From contig OX442320.1 of assembly GCA_949358305.1 (NCBI GenBank), positions 11,796,259 through 11,860,258 on the forward strand: a stretch of DNA of 64,000 bases, given 5' to 3'. The notes under the pieces are model-generated. The model worked only from the letters and a program-made list of their open reading frames with translations. It did not search any database and had not been told where the DNA came from. The position numbers were made by a program, and so were the translations under genes. This document shows positions 9,614 to 25,000 of the stretch, in pieces. Within the stretch, counting starts at the first letter, position 1. Each line of letters begins with the position of its first letter. This DNA is from Strigamia acuminata (Eukaryota > Arthropoda > Chilopoda > Geophilomorpha > Linotaeniidae).

Positions 9614-11052
9614 CTCTGAAAGATCGATCTGCAATCTTAGCAGGAATTCGGCACTGGGAAGACAACACCTGCATTCGATTCCAAGAGGTGGCTGCCAATT
9701 ACAGACAACCCCATCTCATTTTCAAGAAATTGAACGGGTAATATACGCGACAAGCGGCCACTTGGGTGACAATTTTTGTGCGTTTTTATTCCCATCTCTT
9801 TTTCAAGATGTTTTTCGAACGTTGGTCGCGTGTATTTCCAACAGGGCCAGAATATATCCATTGGAGATGGCTGCACATCGGTAAGAAATGTGTAATAAAT
9901 GTCGTTTCATTCAATTTTGTTGCGTTTGCAGGTCGGCACAGTCGCGCACGAAATCGGCCACGCTATTGGCTTCCATCACGAACAGTCTCGTCCAGATCGC
10001 GACTCGCACGTGGTGGTGCTCAAGAGAAACGTGGAAGAACGCATGAAGCACAACTTCAACTTGGAAAGAAAGGCCATCGATTTGGGTGTCGCGTACGACA
10101 TGAGTTCGGTCATGCACTACGGCACCGATGTAAAAATTCGCAATTTTGCTCAATATAATTAATTCAACTCCGATTTGTCTAGGGGTTTGGCTTGGACAAT
10201 AAAAACACTTTGGTCACCAGAGATCCGTTCAAGCATTTCCTCATCGGTCAACGCGCCGCTCTGAGTTTCGCCGACATCAAACTGGGCAATCTCATGTACA
10301 AATGCGCCGGTGAGAAAATGAGAAAATCATTGTAGGATCTGTAGATATAACCCCGGATGAAATAACGAGTTTCATGTTTGAAATAGCTAACTGCAGGAGC
10401 CCACCGACATGCAGCAATGGCGGGTTTGTCGACCAAAACTGCCGCTGTGTTTGTGCGCCGGGATTCTCGGGCGCAACTTGCCAACAAGGACGCGCCGTCC
10501 CACCAGTTGGTGCGTTTGTGTTTATCCAACTACAATTTCCTATACAATCCAAACAAATGTGATTATTTTTCCAGCGCTGACTTGCGGTGGAAACACCATT
10601 CGTCAACCAACAACCATTCAATCGCCAAACTACCCGAATAATTATCCCAAGGATTCCAAATGTGTTTGGATCATCGCGGTAAGTGTGGAGAAATGTTGTC
10701 GAATTGAATTATAAACGATTTGTTTAATTTTTTCGGTCAAGGCTCCTGCAGGTCGCAAGGTGCGAGCAACCTTTAGACATTTTGAGTTGAGGCAAAGATG
10801 GGAGAAAAAGAATTGGTGCATTTGGGATGTTTTGGAGTTGCGCACTAATGATTTGCACAATGGAGACAAGTGAGTCCGAATATATTTTTTTTATTTATTT
10901 ATTTATTTTTTTACGGTTTTTGTTGCTTCAGGTACTGCGGAAAGGATTTGCACAGAAAAGAAGTGATTTCTGCGTCAAACACGATGGTTTTTGTGTTCAA
11001 AACGCAATTCAACCGTAACTCTGGATTCCAAGCTCAGATTGATTTTGTGTAA
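9614..11052 (+). pseudogene. Astacin B, 5'-truncated: exons 3-10 only
   Basis: Exons 9614-9737, 9808-9880, 9932-10129, 10183-10309, 10387-10509, 10575-10678, 10742-10869 and 10932-11052 correspond one-to-one with exons 3-10 of astacin A. Seven of the eight have identical lengths to A and the eighth is also in register. The frame is open throughout and every splice site is intact, including the acceptor before exon 3. The catalytic motif HEIGHAIGFHHEQSRPDRD, Met-turn SVMHYG, EGF and CUB are all present. Exons 1 and 2 (signal peptide, propeptide) are absent; the sequence just before exon 3 matches the far-upstream flank of astacin A, as if about 0.8 kb had been deleted. It may be a pseudogene, or a cassette spliced to exons 1-2 of astacin A, whose exon 2 ends in the required phase. 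AATAAA is at 11084. Confidence 0.75.
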
Positions 11053-11104
11053 TATCCAATTATGAAGAAAGTTGATTTAGTGAAATAAATGAAAAATATA
11101 TGTA

Positions 11105-11275
11105 AATGAATGTTTTCTGGGATTAAAAATCGATTCGGATGGATTTGCGTAACATGTATGTGCAAATAGGTGATATGACACGTGATAAAAGCCAAAACGT
11201 ATTTGTAGATGATAATTTATTGGATTTTAGCGATAAAAATAGAAAGTTTGAAGAAAAAAAAACGAGGGGAAAATG
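11105..11275. repeat. Duplicated block, copy 1 (second copy 14236-14395)
   Basis: The block starts with GAATGTTTTCTGGGATTAAA and includes GACACGTGATA, both shared with 14236-14395. By eye the copies are roughly 75-80% alike with small indels. Copy 1 directly follows astacin B. Copy 2 lies about 0.9 kb after astacin C, suggesting a duplicated gene-plus-3'-flank unit later split by an insertion. Confidence 0.7.
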
Positions 11276-11472
11276 TAGATTGAAATCCACTATCCCTTGG
11301 CCCTTTAACTAACCCACCACGTAGTAGTTTGCATTGAATGGTGCAATGACAAACAACACTCGATCACGTACACACAAATTTTTCTCGTCAGCTATTTTGC
11401 ATCAAAGACTTTTAATTCCTTTTGAATAATCACTAAATTAAAAACAAACAGTCACTCGACGATGCAAATATC

Positions 11473-11479
11473 TATATAA
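11473..11479 (+). promoter_or_regulatory. TATA box of astacin C
   Basis: TATATAA lies about 55 bases before the ATG, followed by TTCACTCAGCTATC, the presumed initiator shared with astacin A. Confidence 0.5.
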
Positions 11480-11533
11480 TTCACTCAGCTATCTATCATT
11501 TCCCGCATTTCTCAACACGTCCAAAAGCCAGAG

Positions 11534-13348
11534 ATGAAATACATTTTGTTTTTCGCAGCAGTTGCGCTGTGCACCAACGCCCACCACACGGATTACCCGG
11601 TCAAACAAACTCATCAGATTGACGAGTCACTTTACTCATTTCTATTTCTATTTGAACAGTCCGCTTTGGTTGAGACCGAAAATGACGGATTCGATGGATT
11701 CGGACACAAGTTGTACCAAGGAGACATGATCTTGAACGAAGAACAGATGGAACTTGTAAACAACTCGTCGATCGACACTCGAAAAGCGCACAGCCAGCTG
11801 TACCGATGGCCAAACGCACGAGTTCCGTACAGACTCGATGAGAGCTGTAAACTCAATTTAAACGAACGAATCATTTCTCAACAAATTTACAAATTCTATA
11901 TATATCATACACTTAGCTGTGGGAGATCGCGATGCCATTCTAAGAGGAATACAGCACTGGGAAGACAAAACTTGCATTCAATTCCAAGAAGTTGCGGCCG
12001 ATTACACTAAATCGCATCTTATCTTCAAGAAATTGGGCGGGTAATTTTTACGCATCCAGTTTACGCACGTTTTTTATTCCTCATTTCTATATACCAAGCT
12101 GTTTTTCGCACGTTGGTCGCGTTTCCATGACGGGTCAGTTCGTTTCCATTGGAGAGAAGTGTACGTCGGTAAGGCAGAAAATTGAAGCCATCACCATTTA
12201 ACACCTCGACTGATTTTGTTTGCAGATCGGCACAGTTGCACACGAGATCGGCCACGCTTTGGGCTTCCATCACGAACAGGCTCGTCCGGATCGCGATGCG
12301 TACGTGGTGGTGTTGGAAAAAAACATGGAAGCCAACAAGATGAATAACTTCAACATCGAAAAGAAGGCGATCGATTTGGGCGTCGCGTACGACCTGAGTT
12401 CGGTCATGCACTACGGTCCCGATGTATAAACCGATGCGATTTGGCTCGGCCTAATTAACTTAATTCTGATTTGTCCAGGGGTTTGGCACGAACAATAAAA
12501 ACACTTTGGTCACCAAAGATCCGTTCAAGCATTTCCTCATGGGTCAACGCGCCGGTCTGAGTTTCGCCGACATCAAACTGGCCAACCTCATGTATAATTG
12601 CGAATGTATGTGCGAAAATCACGAAACCAGAGATAATCGTAGATTAAATAAGGAGCTTTAATTTCAGACGTTGCCGACTGCGAGGAGGAAGTGACGTGCA
12701 GCAATGGCGGGTTTGTCGACAAAAATTGCCTTTGTGTTTGTTCGCCAGGTTTCTACGGCGAAACTTGCGAAGAAGGAACTGCGACACCACCAACAGGTGC
12801 GTTTATTTGTATTTAACATCAGTTTTCTTTGTAATCCACTCGGCTTTAGTTCTTTTTCAAGCGCTGACTTGCGGGAGCAACGTAACTGTAGCAAGCACGA
12901 TTCAATCGCCGAACTACCCGAGTAATTATCCCGCAAATACTAAATGTGTTTGGGTCGTCACGGTAAACAAGGAGAAATTTTACTTGTGAAGGATGGTATT
13001 AATGTTTTTTTTCTTTTTTTTGTTCAAGGCTCCGTTAGGCCGCAATGTTCGAGCAACGTTTAACGGTTTTGATTTGGCGGGGAGGTCGGACGACAAAAAT
13101 TGGTGCGTTTCGGATGTTTTGGAGTTGCGCACCAATGATTTCTACGACGGAGACAAGTGAGTTGGAATTTGTATTATTTTTTTTTTGTTTTTATTTTCTC
13201 TATTTTTCTATTTTTTCGCTGTTTTAGGTATTGCGGAGACGAATTAAACCGAAAACAAGTGACGTCAGCATCAAACACGATGGTTTTTGTGTTCAAAACG
13301 GGATCCGACGATAAAACTGGTTTCCAAGCTCAGATAGATTTTGTTTAA
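11534..13348 (+). CDS. Astacin-family zinc metalloprotease C (EGF-CUB)
   Basis: This is a ten-exon paralogue (416 aa) with exons 11534-11599, 11660-11846, 11917-12040, 12099-12168, 12226-12423, 12479-12605, 12668-12796, 12862-12962, 13029-13156 and 13228-13348. A signal peptide (hydrophobic start, about 16 residues) leads to the propeptide with Y-Q-G-D and the zinc motif HEIGHALGFHHEQARPDRD. The Met-turn is SVMHYG, and EGF and CUB modules follow. All catalytic residues are present, so it is predicted active and secreted. Intron 1 is 60 bp and has no in-frame stop, so its retention would add 20 residues to the propeptide without breaking the frame. AATAAA is at 13394. Confidence 0.92.
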
Positions 13349-14480
13349 CATCAAGTGTGTAAATTGTTTCTTAGAAAAAAGATGATTTAGTCAAATAAAT
13401 GTAAAATATACACAAATAATGTAATCTCGGGCTGAATGAGTGAAAGCCGAGATGCATTCACTCGATGTAATTGGAGGTTTAACAGGACCCACCTCCTCCC
13501 CTTCACAACGCTTCCAATTAAGAATTATAATAAACATTTAAATTTCGCTTACCTATCAACAGCTATTGATCACATTTACATGTTACTCCTTTTTTCTACT
13601 TCACTTCCCTTTTTCCAGGATGCATAGTGAATGCATTTGTTGTGGCGCTATCTATTGAGTTTCGGTGTGAGTTTTGAAGTTGGCGACATCGTGCGGTAAA
13701 ATGTGTAAACTCACTCGAGCATGCGCGTTATGACACGCGTGTTCTGCGGATACTGGCTCGCCTTCGTCACTTCTGACTATTATAATTTCAGTATTGCATC
13801 ATTTGTTTAAAGGTAATGTATGCAAAGTGCAATGAGTTTCCGCCCTTGTTCCATGAAAGACTTAATTGCGATTGAAAAAAACAGATAAAGAAACTGAAAC
13901 GAAGCCATGAAGTAATCTAGAGGCCTGCATTGAAATGTCAGTTGCAGTTCGCTGGACAGAAAGAGAACAAAATAGAAAAATAAATGGTAAAACAACTTTA
14001 ATCTGCCTATTTTAATTGAACAAACCGAAGTAAGCGACAATTTGTTCGATGTGTACTAAATACCGAACTATTCGCCGGCCTTGAAACTAGTTTAGACACG
14101 TTCATAACAGAATCCGAAATGGCGGGCTTTCTAAGGCGATACGGGAGGTCATGGTAAAGCCGTAACTGTAACTACCGCCGCGGATAGATAAGACTCGAGC
14201 GAGCGAGCGCGCAGTGCAGGAAGAAATGGCCGCCCGATTGAATGTTTTCTGGGATTAAAAGTCGATAAAAATGGAATTGTGCGACATGTGGGTGTGGTGA
14301 CACGTGATATAGACCGAAATGTATTTGTACGTGATAATTGATTGGATTTATCGATTTGAAATAGGAAAATTAGAAGAAAAGTGAAGAAAATGGGGTTTTT
14401 GGTTTTTTACTAAAAAAAATGTTTATTATTTATTTTTTTGTAGTTGATGATTTCTGGCCATGGTGTGTAGTTTCTAGACT
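13349..14480. other. Spacer between astacin C and the ATF2-like gene
   Basis: The spacer holds the astacin C poly(A) signal and then about 0.8 kb (roughly 13437-14235) that has no counterpart after astacin B and looks inserted. Within it, 13730-13795 resembles 9300-9370. Copy 2 of the duplicated block (14236-14395) follows. AAATGGCGGG (14117) and AAATGGCCGC (14225) are YY1-like and could mark the ATF2-like promoter. No gene was seen. Confidence 0.55.
14236..14395. repeat. Duplicated block, copy 2
   Basis: Partner of 11105-11275. It shares the opening TTGAATGTTTTCTGGGATTA, the GACACGTGATA core and a GAAGAAAA end. Confidence 0.7.
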
Positions 14481-17077
14481 ATGGATGATGATGACAAACC
14501 TTTCGCGTGCACGGCTTCAGGCTGCGGCATGGTGAGAAGAGTGAAATGAGGATTTGGTGTTGAAGTTTTTGAGCTTTTAATTTGTTTAATTTGTTTAGCG
14601 ATTTACGAACGAAGACCATTTGACAGTGCACAAGAAAAAGCATGAAATGTCGCTTAATTTGACGACTGCTATCAAAAACAACACAAATTTATTCGTTGGT
14701 AATTTGAAATTTCGATGCTTAGTTGGATTTTGTCAGTTTATTTGAACTTTTGTCATGTTGATTGAATTTTTCTTTACTTTTATTTTGATTTTTATTGATT
14801 TTTATTGATTTATCTTGATTTTTATAGATTTTTATAGATTTATTTTGATTTCCACTCTTTTATTTGGATGATTTTCAGACCAAACGCCGACACCGACGCG
14901 ATTTATTCGCAACTGCGAGGAGGTTGGTTTATTTCAAGATCTGAATCCATTCGATCAACAATTCCACAAGGCGATCGAGATCTCGAAGAGTGGCGGTTCG
15001 ATGTCGCACGAAACGTTGCAAGTTCCTTCGGATTCCGATACACTCAACACTCCAGCCGTGCTCGACAGCGATTTAGTGGTTTCTACAACCACCTGCACGT
15101 CGGACGATGTGCCGACGACTAATCGTAGCGGCAGCTCCAACATCCAGGTCCTCACGTCGGCCCTGCAGCCCTCTTCGACCACGACCGATAGCGATGACGA
15201 CGACGTCATCGTCATATCGTCGTGTGTGCCTGCCGACACGACCGAATCGCCGCTCTTAGTCACTAATAGGTGAGACGAATCCTATTGATCCTATGACTCA
15301 TAGGCCCCTTCCAATTCCCCATCGGAATTCACAACAAATATCGATTTTTCGCTCGAATTTCACACACTTTTGTTACATTTTCTGATTGTTTTCGTGATTT
15401 TTGCATGAAATGTTGTGATTTTGAAGGATATTTTTTGGTTTTGCACATTTTTCTGAATTAATCGATTTTTGCTGTACGAACTGCACTTTTGGTTAAGTGT
15501 TTGTGAAAGTGTGGGGAATTTGAACGATGATGCAGCGCCGTGCGTCGCCATGGCAACTGCATCTCGGTTGAATCACCGTGGGTGAGGCACGCAATCTGAA
15601 CTCTAAAGGCATTTCTTTTCAGTCAAACCAACACGATCCCACAGCCGATTACTACCAATCAAATTATCCATTTATCGACGAACGAAACGAGTTTAGTTAA
15701 CACGCCGATCACGGAAACTCAGGTAAATTGAACGTTTTCATTCATTAAACCAATAAACTATAAGTTTTTATTCTTAAAAAAATTAGGGTGCGCACGTAGT
15801 TGCAGGAACCGCCGCTACTGTTGTACAACTGCTTTTGAAGTTACCCGATGGGAGGTCGGTTCCGGTGCAGATTCCAACGATTCCCATGGTTCAAACGACC
15901 AACATGCAGCCCACAATGGCCACATCCAACGTAACATCGCTTGCTAAAATGGTGAACATCATTTTTGACATCATTTTAAGGAAAAGATGAAATCTAATTG
16001 AATTGATTTGATTTTTTTGGTAGAAATTGAAGCAATCTTTGATCCAGAATAATCAGAACACATCGCCGAATAGTAACAACATGAATGTAATGACTGAAGC
16101 TGTTGACATGGTGATGAATCAGGAGCAAATGTCGGACAGTATGGACTCGCTCAAGTTCGTTGAGATAATTAAGTGAGTGAATTAAGTGTTTTTAGGAAAA
16201 AGTTGACGTGTTTTTCTCGTTTTACCGTTTAGTAAACGAAGACGGACGAGTGAGGAGGACCCGGATGAAAAGCGAAGAAGGTTTTTGGAGCGAAACAGAG
16301 CTGCGGCCACTCGATGTCGGTTAAAGCGAAAACAGTTTATCCAAAATCTCGAACGGAGGGCGGACGAATTAAGCGGCACAAACGTGCAACTTCAGGTCTC
16401 AATACCACTTAGACATAAAATTTGTCTTTATTACATACGAAATTGACTTTTATCGACCCAAAAATGCATTTTTATGCAAAAATATTGCAAAGTTGTCAAA
16501 GTTTAGACATAAAAATGGATTTTTAGTCCAAAAAATGCATTTATTGTGCGTAAATTTTCTGTTTTAGACATAGAAATGGATTTTTTAGACACAAAAATGC
16601 ATTTTTATGCAAAAAAAATTGCAGGATTATCCTTTTTAGAGACAGAAATGGGTTTTGAATTGCCATACTTCGAGATATTTATTTATTGAAATGTAAAATT
16701 GTATTATTTTTTAACTTTAGAACGAAGTTTCAAGTTTGCGGAACGAAGTTGCTCAACTTAAAACGATGTTGCTGGCGCACAAAGACTGTCCGGTGACGCT
16801 ACAGCAGAAAGGATTAGTCGAAAGTAACATCCAGAATTAACTCGCAGATTCGTTTGCATTTATTGACTTTTCTTAAGGCAGTGACTTGCTAGGCGACCAT
16901 TCGTCGCAAAATGTAACGACCATCGGCATCACATCGGCCGAAGCGATCGCAACGACCGCGCTGACGACGATGGCGCATGCGCATTCCGTGCCCACGCATC
17001 CCGAACACATTTTGCCGGTCGATATCGTCATTGAATCGGACCCCAACGAATTGGAACAGCAATTTGGAAGCGGATAG
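14481..17077 (+). CDS. ATF2: ATF2/ATF7/CREB5-type bZIP transcription factor
   Basis: This is a nuclear factor of the ATF/CRE class, expected to bind TGACGTCA as a homodimer or with Jun. Nine exons (14481-14531, 14599-14698, 14879-15269, 15623-15722, 15787-15951, 16024-16172, 16233-16395, 16721-16823, 16878-17077) give 473 aa exactly in frame. The N-terminal C2H2 finger has C10, C15, H28, H32. The stress-kinase target D-Q-T-P-T-P-T-R-F follows at 51-59; T53 and T55 match the JNK/p38 sites T69/T71 of human ATF2. A Ser/Thr-rich linker and a VQLLLKLPDGRSVPV segment also occur in vertebrate relatives. A basic region with NRAAATRCR and a leucine zipper span about 320-410, then KDCPVT and AEAIATTALTTMA. 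If intron 8 is retained, an in-frame TAA at 16838 ends the protein early. I cannot tell ATF2 from ATF7 or CREB5. Confidence 0.93.
16437..16660. repeat. Degenerate AT-rich repeats in ATF2-like intron 7
   Basis: Several imperfect copies of a motif like TAGACATAAAAATGGATTTT and ATGCATTTTTATGCAAAA follow one another. The period is irregular, so I call it a decayed array. Confidence 0.5.
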
Positions 17078-17630
17078 AATGATGTTTCGTTATTCTCGTT
17101 AGTTGCAAACGTTTTGTAAATTTTCCTTTACATCATCATCAGAAGTCATTCGAGACCAAAGAATTGGCGGGAGATTTTTTAAATATTTTAAAACTTTATT
17201 CGTTTGAATTTAATTTGTTGGTTTAAGTCTGTATATTCAATTTTTTTGTTATAAAAGACGTATTTGCCGTTGTAAATGTCCTTTTAAACGAAAAACGCAG
17301 AATGTCAAGCGTATATTTTGTTTGCAGGAACTGTTTCTTTTTTTAAATAAAAATAAAAACTTAAACTAAAATGGCGTCTGCGCATTGTTAAAGTGTGTGG
17401 GTTTGGCACTAGATGGCGAGTCGGTTGCGATCGACCAATAGGAAGCGCGTATTAAAAACGAGCGGGAAGCGAAACTATCGATGTTGCCTTGGACGGTCCA
17501 GCTTTCCCGTTTGTTTTTTGTTTCTCAGTGCCCTTGACCGTCTCGGGTTTTCTCATCGGAATTTGAACGTAAGTAAACGGTAACACGAATCGAATTAACG
17601 TTTGTTTAAGTTGGACTTTGTGTTGAATAG
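17078..17630. other. Spacer between the ATF2-like gene and HELLS
   Basis: The spacer holds the 3' UTR of the ATF2-like gene and the HELLS promoter and 5' UTR. AAAATGGCGTC (17370, YY1-like) and a CCAAT motif (about 17435) lie 200-260 bases before the HELLS ATG. No gene was seen. Confidence 0.55.
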
Positions 17631-21883
<4,253 letters not shown>

Positions 21884-22040
21884 AACATTTCCTACCTTTC
21901 CTTTCCTGTATTTAACAATTTTTTCCAATAAAATTTTACCGAGTTTTGTTTTACAAAATGGCCGCTCGCTTAATTCGTGTCGCGACGTGAAAACAAATAA
22001 CAATGATCACCCGCACCCTGTCGTCATTATTGTAGTCGTA

Positions 22041-25000
22041 ATGTCGGAAGCTGGCAGCCAGGTAGTTCCTCCAGCTTCGGTTCCAGGAGCATATCCACCC
22101 CCACCTCCACCTCCGCCGCCGTACTATGGGAACTACCAAAATGCCTACTATTACCCGCCGAATCCCTATCAGCCACCACCGTATCAGCCACCGCCGGCTT
22201 ATTACGGCTATCCGCCGTCAATGAGTGATCGTCCCTCGACTCGAACGGGACCATCGAGAAGCGGGTAAGTATATAGTAAGTATATAAGTTTATTTGCTGA
22301 TTTTTGTGTTTAATTCGTCGTAGGATTTCGAAGAAAAAGAAAATGATGGCGGTTGCGGCTTGTTTTTGTGTCGTGGTGGCTTTCATATTGCTGGCACTGT
22401 TTATTTATGGTGAATTTGTGGATTGTTTGGTGCGGGGAGTGATTTTATTTGCGATTTTTCGCAGCTTTGTTGAGGAGTCGGGACAAGGGCACGGCGACGT
22501 GCAATGATTTCTATTCGTACGCATGCGCCAAGTGGAAGGCTCATAATATTTCGGGTGTGATGGAAAAGGGACACGCAACGGTGCAGCAGGAAATAACTGG
22601 TTTGGAGTTAAGATTTCGTTTGTTTACGAGTGGAAAATAGTTATTTTGCATTTCAGATACGATAATTCGTGGACTAACGGAAAAAGTCGATCCTGGTTTT
22701 GTGCACCTGACAATTTTCTCAATGATTTCTGCTTGTTTGAATGAAGGCATTTGTTTATTTTATTTTATTTTATTTTTATTTTTATTTAATTAATTTTTAG
22801 AGCGGATTGAAATGAAAGGTAAAGCGCCGTTGCAGGATTTTTTGGACTCGCTCGGCGGTTGGCCAATGGTGGACGGAAAGTCTTGGGATGGCGACATGGA
22901 TAGAGCGATGCACGTTCTCGGCGACGTGACGAGACTTTTTGGAAACAATGCGATATTCGCGATAGATGTCGTACCCAATATGATACAAGACCTTAAACCG
23001 ATCATTTATGTACGTTGGGGCTTGGCGATCCAAGAAAAAGAGGAAAATATTGAGTTTATTTATAAATTTGTAGGTTCAAGGGTCCCACGGGTATTTAATT
23101 CCTATCAATCCCGCTTTGTTTCCATTTATACCGCAATTCAGGTCTTCGACGACCCATTTGGAGCAAATAATATTTGAAATTGTAGTTGCAATCAGTGGTG
23201 ATGTTGGAGAGCAGAAAATATTTCTTGTGAATGAAATCAAGAAGATGATTTCGTTTTGGAGCGACATCTTGAAAACCAAAGTGAGTTTTATCAGCTCCAG
23301 TAAGGTTGTGAATTCACAACAGAACTGGAACTTTGGGATTTGTCTTGTGGCGAGTTTTACCAGTGCCAGTGGAGTTGTGAATTCACAGCTGAACTGGAAC
23401 TTTGGGATTTGTTGCACGGATGTTTGTTCGTTTGTTTTAGAGTCGGAAGAAAAGTAAAATCAACCCGGAAGTCTTAACTGTTGCTGAGCTGTCATCTTTC
23501 ACTAAAGTAATTGCCAATTTTATTGCAATAAATTGTTCGTGAAGTGTACAAAGACGACCATTTTGTTTTGAAAGTAGGTAAATTGGGAGATACTCTTGCG
23601 CCGAACGTTTTTCGATGTCCAGTTGGTGACCAGCAGCAGCAAAGTATTTGTGCACGAAAAACACCTGTTGAGAGACATCTGCTATACTATTCTTAAATCT
23701 TACAAACCGAGGTTGGTTTAGCGCTTTCGGTTTAGGCCTAACGGCGCCATTGTTGTTGTTGTTGCGTATTTTCAGGACTGTCGTGAATTTTGTCATTTTT
23801 CTTACTATTCGTCCGTTGCTTTGGCACTTAACGGAGAAATTCCAACAGTTATTCTTCCGACTGAACGACGAGTTCGGAATCGAAACGTCGAAACATCGGT
23901 TTGGCAAAACGAAACTTAAGTTTTAAAATGCGAAATTGGTTTTGGTTTTGTTTTGTTTAGCGGCGATTGGTGTATACACGGAGTGATGGAACAATTGCCT
24001 TATTTAATAGCAAATTTACACGCTGAGCAATATTTCAAGCAGGAAGACTTAGACACAGTTAAATGTCGAATTTGGCTTTGTTTGTTTAAAAGATGTAAAG
24101 GAATTTTTGAAATTGAAAAATTCAGGTGTCTGACATTACGACTACAATCCTACACACATACACCGATGAACTGAAGAAGAATGATTGGTTAAGTAAAAGC
24201 AGCAAAAATAAAATTGTCGACAAAGTATCCATTCCAAACAGATTATTTTCGTTTTGCAATAAAAATAGGCCTAACGTCCATTGTTTCTCCATAGATTTCA
24301 TCGCTCAAATTTGAAATCGCATTTCCAAGTTCCGTTAGAAACGAAAAAGTACTCGAAGACATTTACGAACCAGTAAAATTTGTTTATAATAAATTGATTT
24401 TGGAGATTTCTTGTTGAACAAAAGTGGGAAAACAAAAATGATTTTGCAGTTGAATATTTCAGTTGATGATCACTTTCAAAACATTCTGGACACGTCGGAA
24501 TTAAAGGCTTATTTGAAATTTGCATATTTGATCGACGATCCAAAAACAAAATTAATGTAAGTGGCGAACGGAAAAAGATGGACGTTAGTTTTCAAAACGA
24601 GTATTTTCAGATGGAGGATGCCGCCATTGTCCGTGAATGCGTGGTACATTCAATTCGGGAATATGATTCGTAAGAGATTGTTTTGCTTTTGATTATTTAT
24701 CCATGTTTTCGATTGCTTTTTTTCCAGAAATATTTGCAGGCTTGTTGAGGGCAGCTAATGTGACGAGCACGTCATCTCTGTAACTCGAATCAACCGAGCT
24801 AAATCTGCAATTTGATTTTGAATTTGATTTTTGTTTGCAGCGCTCACCAATATGGAGTTTTAGGCTCAATAATTGCTCACGAAATTACTCACGCGTTGGA
24901 TTTTTCTGGTGTGATGAGGTGGTGACGGTTTGAAACAAAAGTGCTTATCATTTCAACTGTTTAAGGTTTAAAGATTGATAAACATGGGAGAGTCGGAGGC

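Larger units (their letters stand above)
11053..11533. other. Spacer between astacins B and C
   Basis: The spacer contains the astacin B poly(A) signal, copy 1 of a roughly 165-bp duplicated block (11105-11275), and the presumed astacin C promoter. No gene was seen. Confidence 0.6.

Noticed and set aside
23437-23907. A 156-codon antisense open frame as a nested gene in neprilysin
   Set aside because: The sense strand holds phase-consistent neprilysin exons (23623-23711, 23776-23919) matching M13 peptidases, and the antisense frame has no recognisable domain or stop before them.
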